A DNA stretch of 8,033 nucleotides from Smithella sp. D17 (GTDB lineage Bacteria; Desulfobacterota; Syntrophia; Syntrophales; Smithellaceae). The notes below the pieces were generated by a model, which saw only the letters and a program-made list of their open reading frames with translations, was not told the DNA's origin and did not search any database. Shown one piece after another: positions 6,438 to 8,033 of the stretch. The stretch covers positions 1,061 through 9,093 of the forward strand of contig JQOA01000260.1 of the NCBI GenBank assembly GCA_000753945.1, in the 5' to 3' direction. The stretch's first letter is position 1; each line of letters starts with the position of its first letter. A program made the translations under genes and the position numbers.

Positions 6438-6815
6438 TCAATCCGCCTGATGAACATCCTTTTTTTTCTCAATTGCTTCAGCCATATGCGCCCGGCCATC
6501 AAAAAGGGCGCCTTCCTCCATGATAAATACCGGCGCATTAACATCGCCCAGAAATTTGCCGGTGGAGTGAATATTAATTTTTTCTTTTACCTCAATATTG
6601 CCCTGCACATCACCACTTATAAAAATACTTTTAACGTCAATGTTTGCTTTTATCAGAGCGCCTTCACCAACAACTAAAGATCCTTGTCCATAAATTTCTC
6701 CCTGGAAATTGCCGTCAATGCGAACAGATCCGTTAAAGATAAGTTTGCCGATAAACTCCGCTCCCTGACCCAGAAAAGCCTTAATCTCTTCAACTTCTTT
6801 CTTTTTCTCCCACAC
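6438..6815 (-). CDS. Bactofilin (polymer-forming cytoskeletal protein)
   Basis: This 125-residue protein matches the bactofilin (formerly DUF583) family, which assembles without nucleotides into filaments or membrane-associated patches that place cell-wall or polarity proteins. The core beta-helix covers roughly residues 16-112 and shows the regular glycine and hydrophobic spacing: GSVRIDGNFQGEI at 29-41, LVVGEGALIKANI at 47-59, GDVQGNIEV at 68-76 and IMEEGALFDGRAHM at 98-111. The tails are short and charged (lysine/glutamate-rich at residues 3-9, KKK near the C terminus), and there is no membrane segment. The start is GTG: AAGGAG lies 6 bases upstream, and a nearby ATG two bases earlier is out of frame. 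The position just downstream of rodA suggests a role in cell shape. The particular partner and geometry are inference, and no specific gene name (bacA, bacM, ccmA) can be assigned. Confidence 0.92.
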   Translation of the reverse strand: MWEKKKEVEEIKAFLGQGAEFIGKLIFNGSVRIDGNFQGEIYGQGSLVVGEGALIKANIDVKSIFISGDVQGNIEVKEKINIHSTGKFLGDVNAPVFIMEEGALFDGRAHMAEAIEKKKDVHQAD

Positions 6816-6821
6816 ATCTTT

Positions 6822-6827
6822 CTCCTT
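6822..6827 (-). promoter_or_regulatory. Ribosome binding site fixing a GTG start
   Basis: AAGGAG sits 6 bases before the GTG codon of the bactofilin gene. The ATG at 6815-6817 is in another frame that does not encode the family's sequence, so the GTG is the real start. Confidence 0.8.
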
Positions 6828-6842
6828 ATGGTCTATTACTTA

Positions 6843-7955
6843 CTAACGCTGTAGAATAAATCTGCGCGTACTTACATTCATTAATAACCCTATGGCCACC
6901 AGTAAAGAAAGCATTGCCGATCCCCCGTAACTGAAAAAAGGAAGCGGAATACCAACAACCGGTAATATTCCTAAAACCATTCCGATATTAATAAAAACTT
7001 CCCATGAAATAAGAGCGGTTATTCCAAACGCCATAATTGTGCCTGATAAATCCCTGGCTTGCAAGGCAATTTTTAATCCCCAAAAGATTATAGCCATAAA
7101 CATTATAATCAAAACCAGCCCCCCTATAAAGCCCCATTCCTCGGCAAAAACGGAAAAGATAAAATCAGTTTGCTGTTCAGGTAAAAATTTCAGTTGAGTC
7201 TGCGAACCTTTTAAAAAACCTTTGCCAAAAATTTCTCCGGAACCAACAGCAATCATTGATTGGATGATATGATAACCAGTGCCCAAAGGATCGTTTTCGG
7301 GATTAAGAAATGTAATCAATCGTTCTTTTTGATAGTCTTTTAAAAAATGCCAGCCAATGGGAATTGATATCAAAATACCGGCTGAAGCAATTATCAGAGA
7401 TTTCCAATTCACTCCCATAAAAAAAACAATGGACACAAAAATAATAATCAGGATCAGAGCCGTACCTAAATCAGGCTGTTTTAAAATCAACAAAAAAGGC
7501 ATGATAACGATTAAAAAAGGAACAAGGAGTTCCTCCAATTTATAAGGCTCATTGGATTTGTGATCATCAAAATAACGCGCCAGAGTAATTATTATCACCA
7601 GTTTCATCAGTTCCGAAGGTTGCAGGGCAAAGCCGCCAATACCAAGCCACCGTTGCGAACCGTGGGCCGCATAACCAAAAAGAAAGACACAAATCAGAAG
7701 CGCTATAGAGACACCATAAATCACGTAAGCTGCCTGAATGATTACCCGGTAATCAACGAAAAAAATCATCATCATAAAAATTAATCCCAAGGCGATCCAC
7801 TGAATTTGTTTCAGGTAAAAAGAAGATTGCCCTTCGGCACTGAAGCCTGTGGAATATATATTTAAGGCGCCGATCGCACAAACGGAAAGCACCAGACCTA
7901 AAAGCGTCCAGTCAAAATGCTGAAAAATACGACGATCAAATTTTAAAAAAATCAT
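6843..7955 (-). CDS. rodA: RodA, SEDS-family peptidoglycan glycosyltransferase
   Basis: This 370-residue polytopic inner-membrane protein is full length for RodA. In the family, RodA polymerises lipid II into glycan strands together with the transpeptidase PBP2 in the cell-elongation complex. Visible landmarks are RWLGIGGFALQPSELMK at residues 102-118, KQPDLGTA at 159-166, the LNPENDPLGTGYHIIQS segment near 217-233, LPEQQTDFIFS at 258-268, and the SEDS signature ending in GIPLPFFSYGGSAML at 335-349. D264 in the QTDF motif aligns with the catalytic aspartate described for RodA (D262 in E. coli). These motifs favour RodA over FtsW or SpoVE. About ten hydrophobic segments cover the chain. The ATG has a TGAGG ribosome binding site 8 bases upstream. 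The bactofilin gene follows after 27 bases, suggesting one transcript. No defect is seen. Confidence 0.95.
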   Translation of the reverse strand: MIFLKFDRRIFQHFDWTLLGLVLSVCAIGALNIYSTGFSAEGQSSFYLKQIQWIALGLIFMMMIFFVDYRVIIQAAYVIYGVSIALLICVFLFGYAAHGSQRWLGIGGFALQPSELMKLVIIITLARYFDDHKSNEPYKLEELLVPFLIVIMPFLLILKQPDLGTALILIIIFVSIVFFMGVNWKSLIIASAGILISIPIGWHFLKDYQKERLITFLNPENDPLGTGYHIIQSMIAVGSGEIFGKGFLKGSQTQLKFLPEQQTDFIFSVFAEEWGFIGGLVLIIMFMAIIFWGLKIALQARDLSGTIMAFGITALISWEVFINIGMVLGILPVVGIPLPFFSYGGSAMLSLLVAIGLLMNVSTRRFILQR

Positions 7956-8033
7956 CTGTATGCCTCAATTCACATCTTTCTTCTTAATTACTTAAATCTT
8001 GATGGTCTCGTAAAAAGTCGCTTTTGCCCTTTT
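7956..8033 (-). other. Upstream edge of rodA, no complete gene
   Basis: These 78 bases precede rodA on the minus strand. All three minus-strand frames are open from the window edge and stop between about 7986 and 7994, so the segment could hold the last codons of an upstream gene. In many bacteria that gene is mrdA (PBP2), but the 13 to 15 residues available do not identify it. A TGAGG ribosome binding site lies about 8 bases before the rodA ATG. The outer half, near 7998-8033, resembles a dispersed intergenic repeat that I recall from deltaproteobacterial genomes, which would argue against coding. No promoter is evident. Confidence 0.4.

Noticed and set aside
6815..6817. ATG two bases upstream of the bactofilin GTG as an alternative start.
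   Set aside because: It is in a different frame, which runs to an early stop and does not encode bactofilin sequence. The GTG has better spacing to AAGGAG.

Overview
The window holds nine complete protein-coding genes, all on the minus strand, and almost no unexplained coding space. In transcription order (high to low coordinate) they are rodA, a bactofilin gene, a 334-base non-coding gap, and then the ATP synthase genes for subunits b', b, delta, alpha, gamma, beta and epsilon. The organism is most likely a deltaproteobacterium (Desulfobacterota), perhaps close to Syntrophus or Smithella. The reasons are the paired b'/b genes, a b subunit that starts with a cleavable-looking signal peptide, an F1 operon lacking the genes for subunits a and c, moderate GC content and AT-rich spacers. 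This placement is inference from gene order and protein style, not from a search.

Region 1 (8033-6438): rodA encodes the SEDS peptidoglycan polymerase of the elongation machinery. It is followed 27 bases later by a small bactofilin, a self-polymerising scaffold protein. The two form a probable cell-shape transcription unit, and the upstream part, possibly mrdA/PBP2, lies outside the window.

Region 2 (6437-6104): this gap has no credible gene. It carries a weak terminator-like palindrome, two candidate promoters pointing at the ATP synthase genes, a repeated GAGTATCA motif and nested inverted repeats that could fold in the leader RNA.

Region 3 (6103-163): this is the compact atp operon. b', b and delta are coupled by 4-base stop/start overlaps, and alpha starts 3 bases after delta. 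Gamma, beta and epsilon are separated by 33, 63 and 21 bases, each with its own ribosome binding site. Together they encode the whole F1 head (alpha3 beta3 gamma epsilon), the delta cap and the b/b' peripheral stalk. The proton channel (a) and rotor ring (c) must be encoded elsewhere.

Region 4 (162-1): downstream of epsilon are three related inverted-repeat arms that can form two mutually exclusive hairpins. One of these is the probable operon terminator.

I see no previously undescribed system here: the gene content is core housekeeping. The points most worth a second look are the rodA-bactofilin pairing, the leader RNA structure, the cysteine pair in the secreted-type b subunit, and the competing hairpins at the operon end.
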